Source: Deltaproteobacteria bacterium | Lineage (GTDB): Bacteria; Myxococcota; B64-G9 | Direction of reading: 5' to 3' | DNA length: 36,804 nt | Assembly: GCA_019314375.1 (NCBI GenBank) | Contig: JAFCZJ010000034.1 | Location: forward strand, 1-36,804 | Shown here: positions 1 through 7,900 of the stretch, one piece after another | Numbering within the stretch: position 1 is the stretch's first letter | Layout of the letters: each line of letters begins with the position of its first letter | Notes under the pieces: model-generated | What the model saw: only the letters and a program-made list of their open reading frames with translations | What the model was told of the DNA's origin: nothing | Database searches by the model: none | Position numbers and translations under genes: made by a program

Positions 1-419
1 CCGGTCTTCCTTGTTGCCTTTGATCATAAACATGTTGTCGAAGTAGGCATCGCCTGTCTGGATGTCCTGAAATCCGATTGCTTTGCTCAGGCCTTGTAGC
101 GCTTCCTCTTTATAAATGTGGGTTAAAATGGCGGCTTGGAGCCCAGGTCCATAATGAAGCATGTGTAGTGGGTGGGGTGGTTTCCGCCGGTGGCGTCAAA
201 GACAAGGCGACAGTCCTTGCCCTTGTGGGAAAAGTGCAGTTCGGCACTGCGTGTGAACGTGGCCGGCAGAACCCGCCCCCCCACTTGCTCGGCCAGGGCT
301 TGCACCAAGACCCGTCTGCGTTCTGCGGCTTTTTTTTCCTGTTGGTAGCCGATTACCCATATGAAGATGGCGAGGCCTCCGCCCAGTACGATGAACAGGA
401 TGGTTGTCACTGTCTCCAT
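1..419 (-). pseudogene. DUF3137-like membrane-anchored protein, frameshifted and cut by the window edge
   Basis: From the ATG at 419 the frame encodes one N-terminal membrane segment (residues about 5-22, TILFIVLGGGLAIFIWVIGY), a charged stretch, and a soluble domain that ends at TAA (123-125) after LGSKPPF. Directly beyond the stop, but in the -1 frame, the reverse complement of 1-120 reads HIYKEEALQGLSKAIG, then FQDIQTGDAYFDNMF and MIKGNKEDR. The QDIxTGDxxFD motif is typical of the DUF3137-like family and should follow this domain. One missing base near 122-128 (in the run CCATTTTAACCC of the coding strand) would restore a continuous protein. It could be a real frameshift mutation or a sequencing error in the T run. 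A TTG at 455 would extend the frame, but the ATG at 419 is the better start. The function of the family is unknown. Confidence 0.62.
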
Positions 420-502
420 GGTGCCATTGTGTATTCTGCGTTCCTTCTGCGTCAAGCTTCCACTGGGTGCGGGTCGTGTTATGCTCTGGCCGGAGGTGGC
501 TT

Positions 503-958
503 ATGCATAAGCTCGCCGGATTTGCTGTGTTGGTTCCGATTCTTTTTTTGGCCGCCCCGGGCTGGGGTTTGGAAAAACCAGAATCCGTGCAGCAGACAGC
601 GCAGGTTTTCTTTGAGGCCCTGCGTCAGGGACAGGTGGATAAGGCCGGGGTTCATGGCTTGAGCTATGCCGAATGGGCGGCCATGAGCAAGCGGGGGTTG
701 GAGCAAAAGACATTTGAGCGCAAGCAGGCTCAGTTTTTAAAAGAGCTGGGCGCTGTGTTGAGTCGGGGCGGAAAAATCTCAGAGCTGCTGCTTAAAGACG
801 TGTTGGTTTTGCCGGCCGGCGAAAAGCTCAAGCGTAATGTGACCATGGCGATTTTTCATGGCACGCTTTTCATGCCGGGGCGTGACAAACGGGGTCAGAC
901 TCTTGTGTTTTGTTTCTTGCAGGTCGACGGTCGATGGCGTTTTTGGCATCGAGGATAA
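503..958 (+). CDS. Small exported protein of unknown function
   Basis: This encodes 151 residues. The ATG at 503 follows a good GGAGG site at 493-497; the frame stays open upstream, but that part has no signal-like features. The N terminus (MHKLAGFAVLVPILFLAAPGW) is a clear signal peptide, with likely cleavage near AAPGWG/LEK. The mature part opens with an amphipathic stretch (ESVQQTAQVFFEALRQGQ) and ends in a beta-rich segment with VDGRWRFWHRG. That layout resembles NTF2-like or DUF4878-like periplasmic proteins, but I do not recognise a specific family. The stop lies 14 bases before coaBC, so the two may be cotranscribed. It is divergent from the broken DUF3137-like gene, and the two starts are less than 90 bases apart. 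Confidence 0.7.
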   Translation: MHKLAGFAVLVPILFLAAPGWGLEKPESVQQTAQVFFEALRQGQVDKAGVHGLSYAEWAAMSKRGLEQKTFERKQAQFLKELGAVLSRGGKISELLLKDVLVLPAGEKLKRNVTMAIFHGTLFMPGRDKRGQTLVFCFLQVDGRWRFWHRG

Positions 959-972
959 GTGAGGAGTGACTC

Positions 973-2202
973 ATGACGACTGAAGATTCGCGAAGCAAGT
1001 TGGTGGTCCTCGGCATTTCGGGCGGCATCGCAGCCTACAGGAGCTGTGAGTTGGCGCGTCTGTTGGTCAAGGCCGGATTTCGGGTTCAGGTGATCATGAC
1101 CGATTATGCCTCGCGTTTTGTGGGGCCTTTGACTTTCCAGGCCCTCACGGGTCGACCGGTCGAGGTCGGCCATGGCGGCACCCTTGCGCAGGCCGGCATG
1201 GATCACATCGACCTGGGCCAGGAGGCTGATTTGGTGCTGGTGGCCCCGGCCACGGCCAATACTTTGGCCAAGCTGGCTTGCGGCATGGCCGATAATCTTC
1301 TGACCACCACCGTACTGGCCTCCACTTGTCCGGTGCTCGTGGCACCGGCCATGAACACGCGTATGTATGCCAATGCCATCACGCAAGAGAACCTGCTGAA
1401 GCTGCTCAACCTGGAGCGTTTTTTCCAGGTGGGCCCAGATGATGGCGACCTGGCCTGCGGTGAATTTGGTCCAGGGCGTATGAGCCAGCCCGAGGTCATC
1501 CTCGCCCATGCTCAGCGTTTGTTGAGCCCGCAGGACTTGGCGGGACGCAGGCTGCTGGTCAGCGCGGGCCCGACCCGAGAGGCCATCGATCCCGTACGTT
1601 TTCTTTCCAATCGTTCCAGCGGGCGCATGGGCGTGGCCGTGGCCGCGGCCGCCTGGCGTCGTGGGGCGGATGTGACCCTGGTGGCCGGGCCCGGTGTGGT
1701 CGAGCCGCCCGAAGGGCTGGACTGTGTGCGGGTGACCAGTGCTGCTGAAATGGCCAAAGAGATCGACGCCCGGGCGCTAAGGCAAGATGCCGTCATCATG
1801 GCCGCGGCGGTGTCGGATTTTCGTCCGCGTCGAGTCGGCCGAAGCAAGCACAAAAAGGCCGAGGGCGCGCCGGATATTACCTTCGTGCGTACCGCGGATA
1901 TCCTGGCCGGGCTGGGACGAAAAAAGAGCAAGCGCCTCCTGGTGGGTTTTGCCGCCGAGACCGGCGATCCAGTGCCCGCGGCGATCGACAAACTCAAGCG
2001 CAAGAAAATCGACCTGGTGGTGGCCAACGACGTGAGTCAGGCCGACGCAGGCTTTGAAGTCGAGACCAATCGGGTCCATCTGGTGGATGCCAAGGGCGTC
2101 GAGAGCTTGCCCCTGATGAAAAAGATCGAAGTAGCCGAACGCATCGTCGATCGCCTGGTCGGCCTGCTTCCCAAGCGAAAATCTCGCCGCAAGCGACGCT
2201 GA
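973..2202 (+). CDS. coaBC: Bifunctional phosphopantothenoylcysteine decarboxylase / phosphopantothenate-cysteine ligase
   Basis: CoaBC carries out two successive cytosolic steps of coenzyme A synthesis: it joins cysteine to 4'-phosphopantothenate (CTP-dependent in bacteria), then decarboxylates the product with FMN. The 409 residues match the usual length. The N-terminal flavoprotein half (about 1-185) has GISGGIAAY, the catalytic His in HIDLG (H78), the APAMN motif (124-128) and the conserved Cys region ACGEFGPGRM (C162). The C-terminal ligase half starts at LLVSAGPTREAIDPVRF with the nucleotide-binding SNRSSGRMG (212-220). The very basic tail (KRKSRRKRR) is slightly unusual. The ATG at 973 is preceded by AGGAG at 961-965. 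It is probably an essential housekeeping gene. Confidence 0.96.
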   Translation: MTTEDSRSKLVVLGISGGIAAYRSCELARLLVKAGFRVQVIMTDYASRFVGPLTFQALTGRPVEVGHGGTLAQAGMDHIDLGQEADLVLVAPATANTLAKLACGMADNLLTTTVLASTCPVLVAPAMNTRMYANAITQENLLKLLNLERFFQVGPDDGDLACGEFGPGRMSQPEVILAHAQRLLSPQDLAGRRLLVSAGPTREAIDPVRFLSNRSSGRMGVAVAAAAWRRGADVTLVAGPGVVEPPEGLDCVRVTSAAEMAKEIDARALRQDAVIMAAAVSDFRPRRVGRSKHKKAEGAPDITFVRTADILAGLGRKKSKRLLVGFAAETGDPVPAAIDKLKRKKIDLVVANDVSQADAGFEVETNRVHLVDAKGVESLPLMKKIEVAERIVDRLVGLLPKRKSRRKRR

Positions 2203-2273
2203 AGCGAGTCTGCTTCATGAGGTAATTTGAGGGTAATCCTTGGTGCTGTTGTGAATGAAGCCTGGGAGGGCAC

Positions 2274-3323
2274 ATGAAAATTCTGTATGGCGTGGTGGGT
2301 GAGGGCATGGGGCACGCGACCCGGTCCAAGGTGGTGTTGGAGCATTTGCAGGCGGAGGGTCACGAACTGCTCGTCGTGGCTTCGGATCGGGCGCATGGTT
2401 TTCTGAAGCGCTTTTTTCCCGAGGTGATCGAGATCGAGGGTTTGAATCTGGAGTACGAGCAGGGGGCGGTGGATCGCTCAGAGACTTTTTTTAGTTTGTT
2501 GAAACGTTTGCCCGAGATGGTGGCCACCAACGTCAAGCGCTTCGTCGAGCTGAGTTTGGACTACGCCCCGGACCTGGTCATCAGCGACTTCGAATCTTTT
2601 GCTTACGCCTTCGGTCGGGCCCACGACATCCCGGTCATCAGCATCGACAACATGCAGGTGCTCAATCGATGCAGCATCAGCGAAGACATCCCGAAGGCCT
2701 ACCAAAAGGACTTTCAAATCGCCAAGGCCGTGGTCAAGGCCAAGCTGCCAGGCGCGCATCATTATTTAATCAGCAGCTTTTTCTTTCCTGAAATCCGCAA
2801 AGAGCGAACCAGTCTGCATCCGCCCATTCTGCGACCCGAGATCCTGGCTACCAAGCCCAGTGATGGAGCCCATGTGCTGGTCTACCAGACCTCGACTTCG
2901 GATACGGAGATGCTCGAGATGCTTCGTGGCTTCGATGCGGAGTTTCGCGTCTACGGCTATCGCCGGGATGAAGATTTGGGCAACGTACAGCTGAAAGATT
3001 TCTCCGAAGCGGGCTTCATCGCCGATCTGGCCTCCTGTCAAGCCGTCATCGCAAACGGAGGTTTTAGCCTTTTAAGCGAGGCGGTCTATCTGGGCAAACC
3101 CGTCCTGGCCGTGCCCGTGGGCAAGCAATTCGAACAGATGTTAAATGGGCTTTACCTTGCCAAGTTGGGCTACGGCGAAATGCACGAAGCACTTCGAGCC
3201 GAAGCCATAGGACCCTTTTTAGCCAAGGCCAAAGGCTACAGCGAAAACCTGAAGGCCCACAGCCAAGACGGCAACAAAGACCTGCTGGGCAAGTTGGATA
3301 CCCTGATCGCCGACCTGCGGTGA
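2274..3323 (+). CDS. MJ1255/VC2487-family glycosyltransferase
   Basis: The 349-residue protein begins MKILYGVVGEGMGHATRS, the glycine-rich N-terminal loop of the GT-B fold (MurG/GT28-like) and the signature start of the MJ1255/VC2487 family. The C-terminal sugar-nucleotide half contains ANGGFSLLSEAVYLGKPVLA (around residue 260), the region that normally binds the donor diphosphate. DLVISDFESFAYAFGRAHDIPVISIDN is the equivalent central strand. The start follows GGGAGGG about 6 bases upstream. Acceptor and donor cannot be told from sequence; members are often associated with cell-surface or lipid glycosylation. It follows coaBC after 71 bases without an obvious terminator, so readthrough is possible. 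Confidence 0.88.
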   Translation: MKILYGVVGEGMGHATRSKVVLEHLQAEGHELLVVASDRAHGFLKRFFPEVIEIEGLNLEYEQGAVDRSETFFSLLKRLPEMVATNVKRFVELSLDYAPDLVISDFESFAYAFGRAHDIPVISIDNMQVLNRCSISEDIPKAYQKDFQIAKAVVKAKLPGAHHYLISSFFFPEIRKERTSLHPPILRPEILATKPSDGAHVLVYQTSTSDTEMLEMLRGFDAEFRVYGYRRDEDLGNVQLKDFSEAGFIADLASCQAVIANGGFSLLSEAVYLGKPVLAVPVGKQFEQMLNGLYLAKLGYGEMHEALRAEAIGPFLAKAKGYSENLKAHSQDGNKDLLGKLDTLIADLR

Positions 3324-3399
3324 GTGCGGCGTTGTTTCCGATGCAGTGCTTTGTCTGTCTCTGATTTATAGAAGGAGCATGCAGGTGGGGTCGAAAACT

Positions 3400-3434
3400 T
3401 GTCAATACCGTAACGTTTTGTTACGGTATTGACA
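3400..3434 (+). promoter_or_regulatory. Perfect 15-bp inverted repeat at the abiE start codon (likely operator)
   Basis: TGTCAATACCGTAAC (3400-3414) and GTTACGGTATTGACA (3420-3434) are exact reverse complements separated by GTTTT. The last base of the right arm is the A of the antitoxin ATG (3434-3436). Type IV AbiEi antitoxins are known to repress their own operon by binding inverted repeats in the promoter region, so an operator is the likeliest role. As RNA, the same sequence would fold into a strong hairpin covering the translation start. No Shine-Dalgarno sequence lies directly before ATG 3434. Confidence 0.7.
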
Positions 3435-3988
3435 TGCCTGGTGAGCAATGGGAAAAGGCGTTTGAACTCGCCATCGACCAGTATGGATTCGTGACGGTCG
3501 CAGATATGCGGAAGTTGGGAGAAGATCCAACCATCCTTCGCATGTGGCTCAAACGCGGCAAAGTCGAGCGGGCCGGTTATGGCATCTACCGTTTTCGGCA
3601 GGTCCCACCCACGCCCTTGGACCCATACATGCTGGCCACGCTTTGGCCTGAAGCAAAGGGAGTCATCAGTCACCACTCGGCCCTTGAGCTACACGGCTTG
3701 TGCGACATCAATCCGGCTGTCATCCATCTGACGATACCACCCCAATATCGACTGCGACGTCGAGGTGGAGAGTTCTACGAGGTACACCATGAACACCTGG
3801 CAGCCGACCAGGTGGCCTGGCATGAAGGGATCAGAATCGTGACGGCCTTGGAGTCGATAAGACAGGGATTGGCTTCGGGTGTCCCCACTCACCTACTGGA
3901 GCAGGCAATCAATACCTGCAAGAAAACCGGACTCATCCAGGCCAAGGACCTTAAGCGCCTTAAGGCGCAATTGGCAGACAAAAGATGA
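3434..3988 (+). CDS. abiEi: AbiEi-family antitoxin (type IV toxin-antitoxin)
   Basis: The 184 residues have the AbiEi layout: an N-terminal winged-helix DNA-binding part (about 1-60, QYGFVTVADMRKLG and LKRGKVERAGYGIYRF), then a C-terminal domain with the typical ISHHSALELHGLCDINP and VHLTIPPQYRLR segments and the TALESIRQGLASGVPTHLLEQAI end. In the known AbiE system this protein represses its own operon and counteracts the AbiEii nucleotidyltransferase. The ATG at 3434 is the first possible start in frame, because an in-frame TGA lies at 3362-3364. The start overlaps the inverted repeat at 3400-3434. The stop overlaps the toxin start (ATGA at 3985-3988), as expected for a coupled pair. Confidence 0.88.
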   Translation: MPGEQWEKAFELAIDQYGFVTVADMRKLGEDPTILRMWLKRGKVERAGYGIYRFRQVPPTPLDPYMLATLWPEAKGVISHHSALELHGLCDINPAVIHLTIPPQYRLRRRGGEFYEVHHEHLAADQVAWHEGIRIVTALESIRQGLASGVPTHLLEQAINTCKKTGLIQAKDLKRLKAQLADKR

Positions 3989-4890
3989 ACCCTCATCCTT
4001 TGGACAAGCTCGCGGCACGGGACAAACCACCAGCCACCAGGCGAGCAATAGAGACTTGGATTCAACAAGCGGAAGCCAGCGCAGGCATCGGAGCGAGCCG
4101 TCTGGGCTGGATGGTTGCAGCGAGCATAGTAATCGCGGCCTTGCAGAGGATTACTCAGGAAGACGCCCAGCCCAGATTCTTGCTTAAGGGTGGAGCCTAC
4201 CTGGAGTTTCGACTGGGCATTAAGGCACGCGCCACCCAGGACATCGACACTTTATTCAGGGGCGATTTCCATCATTTCATCGACAAGCTGGATGAGGTCC
4301 TGGCAGAACCATTCGCAGGCATCACCTTTCGCCGGACAGAACCAGAAACGATTCAGATCCCCGGTCGATTGGTCAATCCGATCCGTTTGAACATCGTCCT
4401 TAGTCTCCGCGGTCGCACTTGGCGAAAGGTGATCCTGGAAGTCGCTCCCGATGAAGGCCAGGCCGGCAGTAATATTGAACGATTCAGATTTCCGTCTCTG
4501 GCCCACTTTGGTCTGCCGACCCCTGAAACCATCGCGGGCATTTCAGTTGCCTATCAGGTGGCCCAAAAACTACACGCTTGCAGTGCTCCCCATGCCGAAG
4601 ACCATCCGAACTACCGGGTCCGCGACATTGTCGATCTCATCTTGATCAAGCGCGAGTACTACTCGAACCTAAGCAGCCTGGACGAACTAAAGGCTGCCTG
4701 CGAAGACGTTTATTCCAGCCGCAACAAATTGGTATCCAGGCTCCCCGCTCGTTTTTGGCCCCCTGTCCTTTTGGATAACCCCCTCTGGCGAAGCGACTAC
4801 GTTGCATATGCAAAAGAAATTGAGATGGAATTGCCACTGGACGATGCGCTCAATGAACTCAATAACTGGATCGCAGAGATCGCCAAGTGA
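3985..4890 (+). CDS. abiEii: AbiEii-family nucleotidyltransferase toxin
   Basis: The 301-residue protein carries the DUF1814/AbiEii nucleotidyltransferase signature FLLKGGAYLEFRLG (GG at 69-70, R76), followed by TQDIDTLFRGD with the metal-binding D-x-D (D86, D88). LEVAPDEG and a later VAYQVAQKLHACSAP helix fit the remaining motifs of the family. In characterised AbiE systems the toxin is a bacteriostatic nucleotidyltransferase that modifies cellular RNA, and the pair can give phage abortive infection; the substrate here is unknown. Its ATG overlaps the antitoxin stop by 4 bases. The two-gene module sits between unrelated genes on its own, consistent with horizontal acquisition. Confidence 0.88.
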   Translation: MNPHPLDKLAARDKPPATRRAIETWIQQAEASAGIGASRLGWMVAASIVIAALQRITQEDAQPRFLLKGGAYLEFRLGIKARATQDIDTLFRGDFHHFIDKLDEVLAEPFAGITFRRTEPETIQIPGRLVNPIRLNIVLSLRGRTWRKVILEVAPDEGQAGSNIERFRFPSLAHFGLPTPETIAGISVAYQVAQKLHACSAPHAEDHPNYRVRDIVDLILIKREYYSNLSSLDELKAACEDVYSSRNKLVSRLPARFWPPVLLDNPLWRSDYVAYAKEIEMELPLDDALNELNNWIAEIAK

Positions 4891-4921
4891 AGCAAAGGAA
4901 CACGCCTGTACTCTCATGACG

Positions 4922-4955
4922 AAGAAAAAGGCACTCACGGGTGCCCGTGAGTGCC
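4922..4955 (-). terminator. Intrinsic terminator after the C25 protease gene
   Basis: GGCACTCACGGG (4930-4941) pairs with CCCGTGAGTGCC (4944-4955), a 12-bp perfect arm. On the minus strand the hairpin is followed at once by TTTTTCTTC (RNA U-tract, plus-strand 4921-4929). It lies about 25 bases past the stop of the minus-strand protease gene. It may also stop abiE transcription from the other side, but no T-tract is present in that direction. Confidence 0.85.
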
Positions 4956-4981
4956 TGGTGTGACTGGAGTTGAGGGAGGTG

Positions 4982-7900
4982 CTATTTTCGCCTTCTGCCC
5001 CTCACGCTGCTGAAGCGGAAAAGACCGAGCAGGAACAGCCCGAAGGAAAAGCCCCAGTTTGAGTTGGAGCTGGTGGCGCAGCCGCAGCCTGATGACTCCG
5101 GCGTGCAAACGCCTTCTTTGCATTTGCCTTCGGCGCATTCGGTGCCGTCTTCGGCCGGGGGATTCGTGCATTCGCCTGTGCCGGCTTCGCAAACGCCTGC
5201 GAGGTGACATTCGTCGATGGCTTCGCAGACCACGGCAGCGCCGCCTTCGCAGAGGCCGGCTGTACAGGTGCCTTCCTGGGTGCAGCCGTCGCCGTCGTCA
5301 CAGGTCGTGCCGTCGGCGGAGAGCGGATTGCTGCATTCACCTGTAGTTGAATCGCAGAAGCCCGCTTCATGACAGTCGTCTATGGCCTGACAATGGACCG
5401 GATCCTGGCCGATGCAGGTGCCTGCATCACAGGCGTCGGTTTGGGTGCAAAGGTTGCCGTCGTCACAGGTTATGCCGTCTTCGGCAAGGGGGTTTGAGCA
5501 GGTGCCGGTGTTGGGATCGCAGGTGCCCACTTCATGGCAATCGTTTTCGGCTTCACAGATGACCGGGTCCTGGCCCACGCAGGCACCAGCATCGCAGATG
5601 TCGGTTGCGGTGCAGGCGTCGCCGTCGTCGCAGGCGGTTTGTATGTCCTGGGCACCCGCGATGCAGGCACCGGCCATGCACAGACCGTCACTGCCGCAAA
5701 GGGAGCAGTCTCCGAGAGGCTCGTAATGGCAGCCCTCCTCGTCGGTGCAGGTGTCGGCCGTACAGGGGTCGCCGTCATCGCAGTCGGTGGGCACGTATTC
5801 GCATTCGCTGCCGTTGAAGTGGTCGTCGGTGCACTCTAAGCCGTCGTCACATTCTCCCCAGACCGATATCGTCACAGTGTCGGTATCCGACAAGCTGCCG
5901 TCAGAGACGAGCAGTTCGAAAACCAAAGGAATCAAGCCCTGCACATCCGGTGCGGTGAAGCTTGGGTTGGAGGCTTGCGCGTCCGAAAGGACAACGCTGG
6001 GGCCGCTGGTTTGGCTCCAGGCAAAGCTGAGGTTGTCTTCGTCCGGATCGGAACTGCCGCTGGCGTCGAGCCCGACCGTTGTGATCTCGTCCACTTGTCG
6101 ATCCGCGCCCGCGTCGGCTGTCGGCGGATGATTGACCGGGGTGATGGTGATGTCCACGCTGTCGGCAGGAGAAGGAAGCTGCCAGTCTTGAACCACCAAC
6201 TCAAAGGTCAAGACGGTGCTGACCGCCACGTTGGGCGGGGTGAAGGTGGGGTTCATCAGTTCAGTGTTCGACAGGGTCACCGTCGCACCGGCCGTCTGGG
6301 TCCAGGTGTACCTGAGCGGATTGCCGTTCGGATCGGAGCTGCCGCTGCCGTCCAATTGGACGGGATCGTCTTCGGTCAGTTCCTGATCGGGGCCGGCATC
6401 CGCCACCGGCGGATCGTTGGGGCTGCCGCAGGGCGCCACATTGCAAACCACGGTGTCGGCGTTTAGCTCAAGGTCGTCGATCCACCAGCCCACGCCCCCC
6501 ACGCTTGAGTCACAACCCAAGCGGAAGCGCAAGATGATGTCGCCGGGACCGAATTGAGAGAGATCGGCCGTCACCATTTGCCAATTCGCGCTGCCCGACC
6601 AGGCTTCTCGTGCTCCCAGGGGATTGGAAGTCCAATCGTCGAGTGCGCTGTTGTAGCCGTTTTGGGTGATGTAGGAACCCAGATCGCTAAACTGATTGCC
6701 GCCGTCGACCGAAATTTCCAATACCCCGCCGTCGTAACCGTTTTCGAAATCGTATTTTTGCCAGAAAGTAAGTAAGGCGGTGTCGCCGATGCTTTGGCTC
6801 GGCGTGAACAAGGAGATGTCTTTTTCATAGGCTGCATCACTTGCAAACCAACTGTGGTCAGGGGAATGACTGTCGGCGCTCGTGTAGCGCCAGTCGTCGT
6901 TGCCCACGTTGGCCTGGTGCGTCCAGCCGTTGGGCTCCGTGCCTTCCATGTCGTCGCTGTAGGTCCCCGCTTCGATGTCGGCGTTGAGCAACTCGGTGAA
7001 GCTCGATTCGTCGGGAAGAGGCAATTCGTCGGCGCCCGCATAGAGGGTGAAGAGCACATCCGGTGCCGGGCAGACAATGCTGGTTGCGGCGGTTACGGTG
7101 AACACGGCCGTGGTCTGTCCGCCCGCGGGGATGCTGTCGATCGCGACCGGTCCGGAGACGGCGCAGTCCGGTGCCAAGAGGTTCAAAGACACCTGGCTTG
7201 CATCGCCGCTACCCTGGTTGACGATGGTCAGCTCGAAATCGGTGGGCTCGGCCATGTCGGCGATTCCGTCGGTGTCGCAGCCCGAGAGGGCGTCATCAAC
7301 CGTGTGGCTTTGGTAAACGAGCAAGGGCCTGAGCACGGTGACCCCGAAGCGCGTGATGCCAGAATCACCGCCCGAGGTGCTCCAGTCCAAACGGAAGTTG
7401 ATCCGGGCCCCGTCGGGCACGTCATCGGAGATATCGAACTCGGCATGGGTGGTGGAGCGCACGGTTTGATCCGGCGCGGCATCCGGAAAGAGCACTGAAT
7501 CCTGGGTGACCGTGGCAAGCCCCGCGCTTTCGCATACGAGAATACCGCTTGCCCCAATGGCGGGATCGCTTCCCACGTTGCGTACGCTGATGGGCATGAC
7601 CACATGACGGCCCGGATTGGGCGTGATGAACGTGCTTCCGTCCGAGGTGATTTCGTGATCATCATGGCTCAGATAGGGCCCATTGGCGCTGATGACCAGA
7701 ATGCTGCCCTCATGGCGTCTGAGGTTGTGACCGGTCACCACCACTTGCAGGTCTCCCGGCGTATCCGGCGGTGGGTTCAATTGCAAGGTGACTTGACCGG
7801 CCGCATCGGTGCGCCCCACTTGTCGGACCTGGCCACCCAGGACGCTGACCAGGGCACCCTCGACCGCGGTGCCGGCGTTGGTGACGGAAAAATCGATCTG

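Noticed and set aside
122..128. Programmed -1 ribosomal frameshift in the DUF3137-like gene
   Set aside because: The site lacks an X-XXY-YYZ heptamer and no downstream pseudoknot was seen; a missing base is simpler.
3236..3676. Minus-strand frame of 146 residues over the abiEi region
   Set aside because: It covers the convincing AbiEi gene, the palindrome and the end of the glycosyltransferase gene, and has no recognisable domain.
5059..5839. Plus-strand frames opposite the Cys-rich repeats of the protease
   Set aside because: Composition is dominated by Arg/Cys or Ser/Gln and mirrors the GC-rich repeat codons of the real minus-strand gene.
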